From Nocardia sp. NBC_00508 (lineage in GTDB: Bacteria > Actinomycetota > Actinomycetes > Mycobacteriales > Mycobacteriaceae): a DNA stretch of 64,000 bases. The DNA is taken from the NCBI RefSeq assembly GCF_036346875.1, contig NZ_CP107852.1:7130001-7194000 (forward strand), given 5' to 3'. The stretch's first letter is position 1. Every line of letters starts with the position of its first letter. This document shows, in pieces, positions 33,833 through 42,915 of this stretch. The translations under genes and the position numbers were made by a program. The notes below the pieces were generated by a model. That model was not told the origin of the DNA. It did not search any database and saw only the letters and a list, made by a program, of their open reading frames with translations.

Positions 33833-34719
33833 GCCCGGAAGCTGAGACCCGCGCAGTCCTTGAATCCGCCTGTGTGGCAGTGGGCCTGTCGGCTGCTGGA
33901 GCTGAGGTGATCAGCATGAACGAGAACGCCGTCTACCGCTTGCCGGGACGCATCGTCGCGAGGATCTCCCGGCCGGGCCAGATGGACGCGGCACGGCGTG
34001 AGGTGGCGGTGTCCAAGTGGCTGGAGGAATCCGGTATCCGGGCAGTGCAAGTCATCCGGGACTTCGAGCAACCTATCGCGGTAGATGGGCGCCCGGTGGT
34101 TTTCTGGCACGAGCTGCCACCGCATCACATCAGTCGGCCCGCGCAGGTTGGCCGCATGCTCCGGCAACTTCACGACCTTCCAGCGCCAACAGATATTGGC
34201 GTCGGCTACGTCCAACCGTTCGTCCGACTCGATACGCGGATCAACCAAACGCCCAGCCTGACCAACGATGACCGGGCGTGGATGCACGAGCACCTAGCGT
34301 CGCTGGAACAGCGATGGGCGAACCTGCCCAGCGGGCTGCCATGGTGCGCCGTTCACGGAGACGCCCACGAAGGCAACATCGTCACCGCGGACGACGGTGA
34401 GCAGATCATGCTCGACCTGGAACGATTCTGTATCGGTCCGCCTGAGTGGGACACCGTCCAGACGGCCGTCAACTGGGCTACATGCGGATGGATCACCGAG
34501 GTCGAGTACAAGGAGTTCGTCACCGCATACGGCCACGACATCACCGAGTGGGATGGTTTCGAGCTGCTCCGCGATATTCGTGAGTTCCGCATGACCAGTT
34601 GGCTGGCGCAACTGGCGGCCGAGCATCCACGTCTGCAGGAACAGGCAGCGCGCCGGGTGGCGTGTCTTCGCGGCAAGCATGGCGAACGGCCGTGGGTGTC
34701 GTGGAAAGCGGAGTACTAG
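33829..34719 (+). CDS. Aminoglycoside-phosphotransferase-like (APH/choline kinase fold) protein
   Basis: The 296-residue product has the APH kinase fold: an N-lobe with MNENAVYRLPGRIVARISRP, the catalytic loop CAVHGDAHEGNIV (HGDxxxxN) near residue 178, and the metal-binding IMLDLERFCIGP, where DLE replaces the usual DFE/DWE. The substrate is unknown; APH-like kinases act on many small molecules. Its position between a regulator and a NUDIX hydrolase suggests metabolism of a specific metabolite and not drug resistance. Confidence 0.82.
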   Translation: MSPEAETRAVLESACVAVGLSAAGAEVISMNENAVYRLPGRIVARISRPGQMDAARREVAVSKWLEESGIRAVQVIRDFEQPIAVDGRPVVFWHELPPHHISRPAQVGRMLRQLHDLPAPTDIGVGYVQPFVRLDTRINQTPSLTNDDRAWMHEHLASLEQRWANLPSGLPWCAVHGDAHEGNIVTADDGEQIMLDLERFCIGPPEWDTVQTAVNWATCGWITEVEYKEFVTAYGHDITEWDGFELLRDIREFRMTSWLAQLAAEHPRLQEQAARRVACLRGKHGERPWVSWKAEY

Positions 34720-34836
34720 CAGGCAAAATAGAGGCTGGGAGGGGGCCTGCTGAGTGCATTGGCCATGGCTGCAGGCAGGCGCGGACTTGTATAAGCGGAC
34801 CAGCAGTCCCAGGCAGACAAGGGGATTTTTCATTTC

Positions 34837-35143
34837 ATGACTGACACAGTCACCAAGAAGGCGCACGGCTCAGACACCCGGCGGCACAAAGTCACCCGGT
34901 GATGTTCACCTGGTTCTGCGCCGCGGCAATGAGGTGCTCTTCGGCCAGCGGCAGAACACGGGCTTTGAGGATGGAAGCTCGCATCTGCCGTCCGGCCACC
35001 TGGAAGCCGACGAATCCGTGATTACCGCGCTCATCCGCGAGGCCGAAGAAGAGATCGGCATCAGCATCAACCCCGACGATGTCAACTTTGCGCACATCAT
35101 GCACAACTCGTCATCCGGTGGTCGAATGGCATTCTTGTCTGTG
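34837..35143 (+). pseudogene. NUDIX hydrolase, 5' part, interrupted by IS21 element
   Basis: ATG 34837 starts MTDTVTKKAHGSDTRRHKVT and stops after 21 codons, but in another frame from about 34895 DVHLVLRRGNEVLFGQRQN continues with the NUDIX box GHLEADESVITALIREAEEE. An early frameshift is therefore likely, unless translation begins at GTG 34934. The gene breaks off at 35143 after GGRMAFLSV, inside the NUDIX domain, at the left end of an IS21 element. The rest is at 38991. Confidence 0.72.
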
Positions 35144-35290
35144 TGACGGCGCTCACTGAATTTCCCCACTGACGCTCACCGAAATTCCCCATTTGTCCCG
35201 TGTGGCTCCGCCGTGAAGGGCGGGCCTCCTTCGATGCTGGTGGTTACCACACCTGACCAGCGCTTTCGTTCGGAGGAGGCCCGCTTTTCC

Positions 35291-35834
35291 ATGTTGACAC
35301 GTGAGGAAGATGTGGAAATCAGTGCCCTACGCGCCCGAGGCTGGACGATCTCCCAGATCGCCCGCCACACCGGCCGCGACCGCAAGACGATCCGCGCCTA
35401 CTTGGCCGGGGAACGCACCCCCGGCGTCCGCAAACGCCATCTGCCGGACCCTTTCGAGCCGTTCGTCGAGTACGTGACCGCACGCCTGGCCGAGGACCCG
35501 CACCTGTGGGCCCAGACGCTGATGGACGAGCTGGAACCGCTGGGTTTCCCGCTGTCGTATCAGTCGCTGACCCGCAACATCCGCGCCCGCGGACTGCGGC
35601 CGGTCTGCCAGGCGTGCCGGACCGCGACCGAACGCCCCAACGCCGTCATCCCTCACGCACCCGGTGGTGAAACCCAGTGGGACTGGGTGGATCTGCCGAA
35701 CCCGCCCGCAGCTTGGGGCTGGGGCGCGAACGCGCATCTGCTCGTCGGATCGCTGGCCCATTCCGGGCGTTGGCGCGGCTACCTTGCCCCGTCGACCGAT
35801 CAGCCGCATCTGATCGAGGGCCTGGACCGCGTCG
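35291..35834 (+). pseudogene. istA: istA transposase, 5' part, interrupted by IS256 element
   Basis: ATG 35291 begins MLTREEDVEISALRARGWTI with an HTH (ISQIARHTGRDRKTIRAYL), then DPHLWAQTLMDELEPLGF and the start of the integrase core TQWDWVDLPNP (first catalytic Asp). The frame is broken at 35834 after LIEGLDRV by an IS256-family element. Removing that element and one copy of the eight-base duplication restores DRVARALGGVTGSWRFDRM exactly. Confidence 0.9.
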
Positions 35835-37253
35835 GGTTGAGTCCAGCAGGATGGTGTACGACCGGACACCAGCAAAGTCTGGGCGTGTCGTAGCCGAGTA
35901 GAGGGTGGTCACCGCGTGATCCTTCAACAGACCTACCAAGTCACTGAAGGAAGAAAGTTTCACGCGATGACCTCTGTCCAGCCTATCGACCCATCCAAGA
36001 TGCTGTCGGACCAACTCGCCGTCGCGAGCCCGGATCTGCTGCGCAACATGATGTCCACGTTCATCCAGGCATTGATGAGCGCTGAAGCCGACACGGTGTG
36101 TGGCGCCGGCTACGGCGAACGATCCGACGAGCGGGTGAACTCACGAAACGGGTACCGCCACCGCGACTTCGACACTCGTGTCGGCACGATCGACATCGCG
36201 ATCCCGAAGCTGCGCTCGGGCTCCTATTTCCCGGATTGGTTGCTCGAGCGCCGCAAACGCGCCGAACGCGCGCTCACCTCGGTGGTGGCGACCTGCTACC
36301 TGCTCGGTGTGTCCACCCGCCGCATGGAGAAACTGGTCGAATCACTCGGTGTGACAAAGCTTTCCAAGTCCCAGGTGTCGATCATGGCCGCCGACCTCGA
36401 CGCCCAGGTCGAAGCGTTCCGCACCCGACCACTCGACCAAGGCCCGTACACGTTTCTCGCCGCGGACGCGCTGGTGCTCAAAGTCCGCGAGAACGGCCGC
36501 GTGGTCAACGTGCATGCCCTGATCGCGACCGGTGTCAACGCCGATGGCTACCGCGAGATCCTCGGCATCCAGGTCACCAGCGGCGAGGACGGCGCGGGCT
36601 GGCTGGCATTCTTCCGCGACCTGGTCGCCCGCGGCCTGTCCGGCGTCAGCCTTGTCACGTCCGACGCCCACGCCGGGCTGGTCGCCGCGATCGGCGCGAC
36701 ACTGCCCGGAGCTGCCTGGCAGCGGTGTCGTACGCATTACACGGTGAACCTCATGTCGATCACCCCGAAATCGTCGTGGCCGTGGGTGCGGACTCTGTTG
36801 CACTCGGCGTTCGACCAGGCAGACGCCGAATCGGTTGCTGCCCAATATGATCGGATGCTCGATGCACTGACCGAGAAACTGCCGAAGGTGGCCGGACACC
36901 TCGACGCAGCACGCGCTGACCTGCTGTCGTTCACCGCGTTCCCCAAGCAGATCTGGCGCCAGATCTGGAGCAACAACCCCCAAGAGCGGCTGAACAAGGA
37001 AATCCGCCGCCGCACCGACGTCGTCGGCATCTTCCCCGACCGTCAAGCCATCATCCGGCTCGTCGGCGCCGTGCTCGCCGAGCAACACGACGAATGGATC
37101 GAAGGCCGCCGCTACCTCGGCCTCGACGTGCTGGCCCGCTCCCGCGGCCTCACCGACCCCGCCGAACAGGAGGACACCACCCCAGCACTGACCGCCTGAC
37201 CGAACAGGGTCACGCGGCAATCACCCCGATACACCACCCGCTTGGACTTGACC
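35835..37253 (+). mobile_element. IS256-family insertion sequence inside istA
   Basis: The ends are GGTTGAGTCC (35835) and GGACTTGACC (to 37253), which are inverted copies with one mismatch, and similarity extends further inward (GGATGGTGTAC against GGGTGGTGTAT). CCGCGTCG is duplicated at 35827-35834 and 37254-37261; eight or nine bases are normal for this family. The element is 1419 bases with one transposase gene that looks intact. Confidence 0.93.
35967..37199 (+). CDS. IS256-family (mutator-type) transposase
   Basis: From ATG 35967 (MTSVQPIDPSKMLSDQL) the product is 410 residues. Family marks are RNGYRHRDFDTRVGTIDIAIPKL, YLLGVSTRRMEKLVESLGV and the DDE residues in FLAADALVLKVRE (first Asp), SLVTSDAHAGL (second Asp) and NNPQERLNKEIRRRTDVVG (Glu). 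The CRTHYTVNLMS segment replaces the usual CxxHxxRN. A longer frame extends upstream to 35916 but has no family similarity. The transposase appears complete. Confidence 0.93.
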   Translation: MTSVQPIDPSKMLSDQLAVASPDLLRNMMSTFIQALMSAEADTVCGAGYGERSDERVNSRNGYRHRDFDTRVGTIDIAIPKLRSGSYFPDWLLERRKRAERALTSVVATCYLLGVSTRRMEKLVESLGVTKLSKSQVSIMAADLDAQVEAFRTRPLDQGPYTFLAADALVLKVRENGRVVNVHALIATGVNADGYREILGIQVTSGEDGAGWLAFFRDLVARGLSGVSLVTSDAHAGLVAAIGATLPGAAWQRCRTHYTVNLMSITPKSSWPWVRTLLHSAFDQADAESVAAQYDRMLDALTEKLPKVAGHLDAARADLLSFTAFPKQIWRQIWSNNPQERLNKEIRRRTDVVGIFPDRQAIIRLVGAVLAEQHDEWIEGRRYLGLDVLARSRGLTDPAEQEDTTPALTA

Positions 37254-37261
37254 CCGCGTCG

Positions 37262-38073
37262 CCCGGGCGTTGGGCGGGGTGACCGGGTCGTGGCGGTTCG
37301 ACCGCATGTCCACGGTCTGCCACCCCGCCAGCGGGCAGGTCACCGCGTCGTTCGCCGCGGTCGCCAAGTATTACGGCGTGGTGCCGGCGATCTGCCCGCC
37401 CCGGCGCGGGAACCGCAAGGGCGTGGTAGAGAAGGTCAATCACACTGCCGCGCAACGCTGGTGGCGCACACTCGCCGACGAGACGACCGTCGAGCAAGCT
37501 CATGCCTCACTCGACAAATTCTGCACGCTGCGCGGAGACACCCGGCTACGGCCGACCGCCGACGGCCGCGCCAGTGTCGCGACGGTCGCGGCTCGGGAAC
37601 CGTTGCGGCCCATGCCCGCCGACCCTTATCCAGCGATGGTCGCCGAACCGAGAGTCGCATCCAGGCAGGCGATGGTGTCCTGGCGCGGCAACCGCTACTC
37701 GGTCCCACCGCAGCTGGCGTCGGCGACAGTGGTCGTTGCGCAACCGTTGCGCGGCAACCACATCGACATCGCCACCACCGCCGGCATCGTGATCGCCCGC
37801 CACGAACGCGCCGCCGACGGGCTCGGCGCCACCGTCCGCGACCACGGTCACGTCGTCGCGCTGGACGCCGCCGCGATGGCCGCGGCGAACACCGGTCGCC
37901 CGCACCGCCGCAAGGAACGCATCCCGCCCGGCGACGCCGCGCGCGCCGCCGCCGCGGCATTGCGCGCAGCCGCCGACCCCACCGTCTCGACCGCCGCCAC
38001 GGACGCCGTCGGCGCGACGGTCACCGATCTGGCCGCCTACGAGCGCGCCGCCACTGCCAGGAGCCGCAAATGA
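37262..38073 (+). pseudogene. istA: istA transposase, 3' part
   Basis: The interrupted IstA continues as ARALGGVTGSWRFDRMSTVC, then VAKYYGVVPAICPPRRGNRK and GVVEKVNHTAAQRWWRTL (integrase-core end, Glu in VEKVN) and a C-terminal DNA-contact region with YSVPPQLASATV. It ends at 38073 overlapping the istB start by four bases. It could be expressed only as a truncated product. Confidence 0.9.
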
Positions 38074-38921
38074 CCACACCCGCCCCGAAGAAAGCCGGCC
38101 GCCGCACCACGAAAGCCGTCGGCGCCGACGAGACCGCGACCCGCTACCAGCAACTCCGGTCACACCTGGCCACCCTGAAACTCCACGCGGCCGCGGAATC
38201 CTTACCGCAGATCCTGGAAGACGCCACCGCACAGAATCTTTCGGCGACCGCGACGTTGGAGAAACTGTTGCGGATCGAGGTCGCCGACACCGAAGCCCGC
38301 CGCCTCACCGGCCGGCTGCGATTCGCAAACCTGCCGACCCCGGCGTCGCTGGAGAACTTCGACGTCGATGCCGCGTCCGGGATCGACCGGCCGCTGCTCG
38401 ACGAGCTCGGCACTTGCCGCTACCTGGAAACCGGCACCAACGTCCTGCTCATCGGAACGCCCGGCACAGGCAAGACGCATCTGGCGACCGGGCTCGCGCG
38501 GGCGGCCGCGCACGCTGGCTACCGCACCTACTTCACCACCGCCGCCGATCTAGCGGCCCGCTGTCACCGGGCGGCGATCGAGGGCCGTTGGGCGACCAGG
38601 ATGCGCTTCTACGCCGGTCCGGCGTTGCTGGTGATCGATGAACTCGGCTACCTCCCCTTACCCGCCGAGGCGGCATCAGCGTTGTTTCAGGTTGTGTCGC
38701 AACGCTATTTGAAGACCTCCATCGTGATCACCACAAACCGGGGTGTCGGATCCTGGGGCGAGATCCTCGGCGACAACACCGTCGCGGCAGCGCTGCTGGA
38801 CCGCTTGCTGCATCGGTCGATGGTCATCAACCTCGACGGCGATTCCTATCGGCTGCGTGATCATCAGGCCACCGCCGACAACCTCCGCCGCGCCACGACC
38901 GGGAACCGGCAGCCCCTATAA
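38070..38921 (+). CDS. istB: IS21-family helper ATPase IstB
   Basis: The 283-residue product is a DnaC/IstB AAA+ ATPase: Walker A LLIGTPGTGKTHLATGLA, Walker B ALLVIDELGYLPL, sensor 1 SIVITTNRGVGSWGEILGD and the arginine-bearing DRLLHRSMVINLDGDSYRLR. It selects targets for IstA. It is intact, so it might serve related IS21 elements elsewhere even though the local istA is broken. Confidence 0.93.
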   Translation: MTTPAPKKAGRRTTKAVGADETATRYQQLRSHLATLKLHAAAESLPQILEDATAQNLSATATLEKLLRIEVADTEARRLTGRLRFANLPTPASLENFDVDAASGIDRPLLDELGTCRYLETGTNVLLIGTPGTGKTHLATGLARAAAHAGYRTYFTTAADLAARCHRAAIEGRWATRMRFYAGPALLVIDELGYLPLPAEAASALFQVVSQRYLKTSIVITTNRGVGSWGEILGDNTVAAALLDRLLHRSMVINLDGDSYRLRDHQATADNLRRATTGNRQPL

Positions 38922-38990
38922 TCAGGACCGCTCATGGGTGGGGCGTTTCGACGAGCCCGGTTGGGGAGATTCGATGAGCGCAGTCATGTG

Positions 38991-39146
38991 CGCTCTTGGG
39001 AGGGCGAGGCGAAAAATCAGGAGGCAGACAAATGTGCTGCACTGCAATGGTTTCCATCGGATGAGCTGCCCGACCGGATGATCGGCTACTGCCGCGAGGC
39101 CATGCAGCACATCGCCGCCAACCGTCCTAATCAGTTCGGGGAGTGA
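38991..39146 (+). pseudogene. NUDIX hydrolase, 3' part
   Basis: Directly after the TGTG duplication the frame reads RSWEGEAKNQEADKCAALQW, then FPSDELPDRMIGYCREAMQH and a stop at 39146. This is the normal end of a NUDIX domain (WEGEPxNxEPxKCxxLxWF). Joined to the 5' part at 35143 it completes the gene downstream of the APH-like kinase. Confidence 0.85.
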
Positions 39147-39360
39147 GCCATCCGGCAAACTCCTTGGTGGTAGCCGACCGGTAGGTGAGCACTCGTGCGT
39201 CCTGGACGTTGAGTCCTGAAGAAAGACTGTGCCCCTGCCGGTAGGTCGGGAGAGTTGATCGCTGCTGGGATGTCGTGCCCGTTCGTGGTGATGTGAGCAC
39301 TGCTTGATTAGGTCGCTGATGGTTCTCTCGCTGGCTGCTCGACGGTGATCGGCATCGAGA
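39147..39360. other. Non-coding region before IS110 transposase (possible bridge-RNA source)
   Basis: These 214 bases lie between the end of the NUDIX gene and the IS110 transposase start and contain no gene. In IS110-group elements the non-coding left end is transcribed into a bridge (seeker) RNA that chooses the target. That is family knowledge; I cannot fold the sequence or locate the IS end, so no RNA is claimed. Confidence 0.35.
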
Positions 39361-40596
39361 ATGGGAGGACCATTGCGACTGTTCGTAGGAGACGACTGGG
39401 CTCAGGATCATCACGATGTGGAGGTGATGGATGGCTCCGGTCGCCGTCTGGCCAAGGCGCGCCTTCCTGCGGGGGTGGCCGGGATGGGCAGGTTGCACGC
39501 GATCATCGGGGATCTGGTCGGCGACGACGTCGATGAGGCCGAAGTGCTGATCGGGATCGAGACCGACCGGGGTCCCTGGGTTGGGGCGCTGGTCGCCGCG
39601 GGATACACGGTGCTGGCGGTGAATCCGTTGCAGGCGGCCCGATTCCGTGACCGGTTGGGGGTCTCCGGCGCCAAGAGCGACGCCGGCGACGCGCACGTGC
39701 TGGCGGATATGGTCCGCACCCACTCGCATGAACTGCGGTCTGTCGCTGGGGATTCCGCGCGTGCGGAGGCGGTGAAGGTGGTGGCCCGCATCCATAAGAC
39801 GATGATCTGGGAACGCACTCGCCACACCCAGCGGCTGCGGCACGCGCTGGGTGACTATTTCCCCGCGGCGCTGGCCGCCTTCGACGACCTCGACGCCGCT
39901 GACACCCTTGAGCTGCTCGCCAAGGCACCCACCCCGACCCAGGCAGCCCGACTGACGATCGCCCAGATCAGCGCCGCGTTGAAGCGGGCGCGCCGCCGCA
40001 ACGTCGCGGACAAAGCCGCCGCGATCCAGACCGCGTTGCGCTCCGACCAGCTCGGCCAACCCGAGGTCGTCACCGATGCCTACGCTGCCTCGGTGCAGGC
40101 GCTGCTGGCGGTTCTGACCGTCCTCAACACCCAGATCAAGACTCTGCAAGGGCAGGTCGAGGCCCATTTTTCCAAGCACCCGGCCGCTGACATCATCTTG
40201 TCCCAACCAGGTTTGGGGCCGGTCCTCGGTGCCCGGGTGCTCGCAGAGTTCGGTGATGACCCCGACCGCTACGCCAGCGCCAAGGCCCGCAAGAACTACG
40301 CGGGCACCTCCCCGATCACCCGCGCGTCGGGCAAGAAGAAAGTCGCTCTGGCCCGGTTCGTGCACAACGACCGGCTCATCGACGCCCTCACAACACAGGC
40401 ATTCTCCGCGTTGTTGTGGTCCCCGGGTGCCCGCGCCTACTACGACCGGCAGCGAGCCCGCGGCGTCGGCCACAACCCCGCCCTGCGCCAGCTCGCCAAC
40501 CGACTCGTCGGCATCCTGCACGGCTGCCTCAAAACCGGCACTCACTACAACGAGGCCACCGCCTGGCCTCACCTGGGCGAGAAGGCTATTGCTTGA
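39361..40596 (+). CDS. IS110-family transposase
   Basis: The 411-residue product has the N-terminal DEDD RuvC-like domain (LRLFVGDDWAQDHHDVEVMD; IGIETDRGPW; KSDAGDAHVLADM) and the C-terminal Tnp_20 domain with the serine region ILSQPGLGPVLGARVLAEFG and YASAKARKNYAGTSPITRAS. It is full length and looks intact. Starts at ATG 39361 or TTG 39373 are both possible; GGGAGG lies just before the TTG. The element ends could not be fixed. Confidence 0.93.
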   Translation: MGGPLRLFVGDDWAQDHHDVEVMDGSGRRLAKARLPAGVAGMGRLHAIIGDLVGDDVDEAEVLIGIETDRGPWVGALVAAGYTVLAVNPLQAARFRDRLGVSGAKSDAGDAHVLADMVRTHSHELRSVAGDSARAEAVKVVARIHKTMIWERTRHTQRLRHALGDYFPAALAAFDDLDAADTLELLAKAPTPTQAARLTIAQISAALKRARRRNVADKAAAIQTALRSDQLGQPEVVTDAYAASVQALLAVLTVLNTQIKTLQGQVEAHFSKHPAADIILSQPGLGPVLGARVLAEFGDDPDRYASAKARKNYAGTSPITRASGKKKVALARFVHNDRLIDALTTQAFSALLWSPGARAYYDRQRARGVGHNPALRQLANRLVGILHGCLKTGTHYNEATAWPHLGEKAIA

Positions 40597-40959
40597 CATT
40601 CAAGCCTCCTGGGATGTCTTTCTCCATCTACGGCTGGTAACGATGTCGGATCCATCCGGGCCTCGATTTCCATGAGTAACAGGGGTAGTCCGGACATAGG
40701 ACGGCCCAAGGAACGCATCGGCCCCCTCGGTTACTACTGGTTCCTCACCTTCCATCACGCGCCGGGGCTTCGTTCGTTCGCCCAGGGAGTGCCAGGCGGC
40801 GATCAAGGTCCATGGCTTTGACTTCGCTCCCCTGAACAGCCTGCATCTGGCGCTGGCCCGGCAATCAGGGCCTTTTAGGCGGACCGTCAGCGTCGCCCTC
40901 GCGCATGGAAACCGAGGAGTATCCCGGCGCGGCATCAGCGTCGCGCCTTGCCGGTCGGC
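40597..40959. other. Region after IS110 transposase, nothing assigned
   Basis: These 363 bases hold the right end of the IS110 element (position unknown) and about 300 bases of further non-coding-looking sequence up to the desaturase gene. Open frames exist on both strands but none has initiation signals or family resemblance. A structured intron or IS relic cannot be excluded. Confidence 0.35.
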
Positions 40960-41913
40960 TCAGCGATCGGTGATCCCGATCGGGCCGCGAATCTGGCGAG
41001 CCACCGCACGGAACCAGCCGGAGTCGTACCGGCCGCGCTCGGCGTCGAAGGCGGGTCGGAGTTCGTACCAACGCAGACCCGGGCGTCGATGGTGTATGCC
41101 GTGCAGGTTGAAGTTCAGTGCCAGGACCTCCAGTGGCGCGGGCAGTTTCAGGTTCAGCGCCTCGAGCGGCTCGTCGAGATCGGTGCCGTAGTGGTACGCG
41201 TTGTCCGCCAGCGAGACGATCACGCCGCGCCCAGCCAGCGCCGCGAGCAGCGTCCACCAGTGACTACCGTAGGCGACGAACGCCGCGCCGTGGAGCACCG
41301 TGATCGCGGCCGCGTCGATGCGGAACTGCCGGAACATCTCGACCTGCGCGACGCGTTCGAGCAACGGCCGCGCCACTGTGTCCGGCCCGTCCACCGCGCG
41401 GCCGAGCCGGCGCACTGCCGCGGCGGGCAGCGCCGCAAGCACGACCGCCGCGACCTCGAGCAGATACAGCCCGCCGAAGAGCCTCAGGTAGTACCCGGGC
41501 GCGGCCTTCGCCCAGCTGGACGTCGCCGGGTCGTAGACCTCGGCCCGCTCACGGGTCCGGCTGTAGCGGTGGTGTAGCAGATGCCCGGCTTTGAGCAGCG
41601 CGAACGGCGAACCGTACAGCACGGCGAGCACGCGTCCGTACCCGTCGTTGAGCGAGCGCCGATGATGCAGATTGCCGTGGACGGCCTCGTGAATCACCGA
41701 CCAGAACGTCGTCGTCAGCAGCGCCAACGGCAGCAGTGCCCAGCCCCACGCGGGGTCGCGGGGCAACAGCAGAAGCGGTAGTGCGAAGAGCTGCAGGAGA
41801 TTGAGTACGACCGCTAGGGCGGTCAACCACGATCCGATCCGCTGCCTGTCGTCGCGGCGCTGCGCGCGGACAGCGTTGCCGCTGCGCCGTTCGGTCATCT
41901 CGCCCTCGGTCAC
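40960..41913 (-). CDS. Membrane fatty-acid desaturase-like protein
   Basis: GTG 41913 has GGAAGG about eight bases upstream. The 317-residue product has membrane segments around residues 28-75, 150-165 and 210-235. All three histidine clusters of the di-iron FA-desaturase family are present: HEAVHGNLHH, HLLHHRYSR and LHGIHHRRP. Enzymes of this kind desaturate or hydroxylate acyl chains or carotenoids in the membrane. It stands alone and its substrate is unknown. Confidence 0.87.
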   Translation of the reverse strand: MTEGEMTERRSGNAVRAQRRDDRQRIGSWLTALAVVLNLLQLFALPLLLLPRDPAWGWALLPLALLTTTFWSVIHEAVHGNLHHRRSLNDGYGRVLAVLYGSPFALLKAGHLLHHRYSRTRERAEVYDPATSSWAKAAPGYYLRLFGGLYLLEVAAVVLAALPAAAVRRLGRAVDGPDTVARPLLERVAQVEMFRQFRIDAAAITVLHGAAFVAYGSHWWTLLAALAGRGVIVSLADNAYHYGTDLDEPLEALNLKLPAPLEVLALNFNLHGIHHRRPGLRWYELRPAFDAERGRYDSGWFRAVARQIRGPIGITDR

Positions 41914-42143
41914 CTCTCCGGCCTTCCTCCGGAAACCGAGCGTGCACGAGCTGCCCGACGAACACCCCTACGGGGGCTGTCGCACCCCTTACGTCCGTGC
42001 AACGAAATAGTGTTGTGACAGAACGGGTTCACGCGAGTTCGGCCCGGTTCTATGGGACGGCTCGGGTGCCAGTTCGTCACGCAGGACTATCGCGACGAGT
42101 TCCTGCTGCGGTGGATCGACTATCGCGCATCCAGGAGGCGGTC

Positions 42144-42915
42144 ATGACGCAGGCGGGCAAGGTCGATTTCGGCGACGTGCGGTGGGGATCGGTGGAGTGG
42201 ACGAACCTCGGCACGCTGTACTTGCGGGCCTGCGAAAGTCGTTCGCCGCAACCGATTCTCGGCGACGAGGTGGCGGCGGAGGCGGTGGACCGGATCGACT
42301 ACGACTGGGCCAGGATGCGCCGCTACATGCGGCCGGGGCGAACCAGTGGCTGGTGGCGCTGCGGGCCACCCAGCTGGATGACTGGAGCGCGGACTTCCTC
42401 GGCCGCCATCCGAACGCCGTCGTGCTGCATCTCGGGTGCGGAATGGACACCCGGGCATTCCGGCTGCATCCGCCGCAGGACGTGCGGTGGTTCGACGTGG
42501 ACCAGCCGAACGTCATCGAGTTGCGGCGAAAGCTGTACAACGACCGCCACGGTTGCCGAATGGTCGGCTCGTCGGTGACGGATGCGGGCTGGCTGGACGA
42601 GACTCCGACCGACCGGCCAGCGTTGATCGTCGCCGAAGGCTTGTTCATGTACCTCCACGAGCCCGAGGTGCGCACGCTGCTTCAGCTCTGACGGATCGAT
42701 TCGCCGCCGGGGAGCTTCTCTTCGACACGCTGTCGCCGATAGGGCCGCGCCTGTCGAAGATATTCACCAAAGGCATCGTCACATGGGGCATCCGTGACGT
42801 CCACGAATTGGAGCGCTGGAATCCGCAGTTGCGCTTTCTCCAGCAGACCTCGGCGCTGGCGGGCCACGAGAGGATCCCATCTACGCCGCCGCGGCTGCTG
42901 TATCGGCTGATGTAA
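42144..42915 (+). pseudogene. LCMT-type SAM-dependent methyltransferase with two frameshifts
   Basis: ATG 42144 has AGGAGG at ideal spacing and starts MTQAGKVDFGDVRWGSVEWT, then EAVDRIDYDWARMRRYM. Near 42310-42330 the reading shifts to a second frame (NQWLVALRATQLDDWSADFL, VLHLGCGMDTRAFRL, FDVDQPNVIELRRKLY, LIVAEGLFMYL), and near 42685 to a third (FAAGELLFDTLSPIGPRLSK, ending LLYRLM at 42915). Together they give a whole leucine-carboxyl-methyltransferase-like enzyme. Two frameshifts make it a pseudogene unless they are sequencing errors. Confidence 0.78.

Larger units (their letters stand above)
35144..38986 (+). mobile_element. IS21-family insertion sequence (carrying a nested IS256-family element)
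   Basis: The left end TGACGGCGCTCACTGAAT (35144) is matched by the right end read in reverse, TGACTGCGCTCATCGAAT (ending at 38986). TGTG is duplicated at 35140-35143 and 38987-38990, a four-base target duplication. Without the 1419-base IS256 insert and its duplicated eight bases the element is about 2.4 kb, normal for IS21. It carries istA and istB and interrupts a NUDIX gene whose halves join in frame when it is removed. Confidence 0.9.

Noticed and set aside
33829..34719. Aminoglycoside resistance gene
   Set aside because: The APH fold is real, but its place between a regulator and a NUDIX gene and the DLE metal motif do not match known resistance enzymes.
40650..40935. Group II intron or reverse-transcriptase flank after the IS110
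   Set aside because: Some purine-rich blocks on the minus strand looked structured, but no reverse-transcriptase frame or domain V/VI was found, so the claim cannot be supported.
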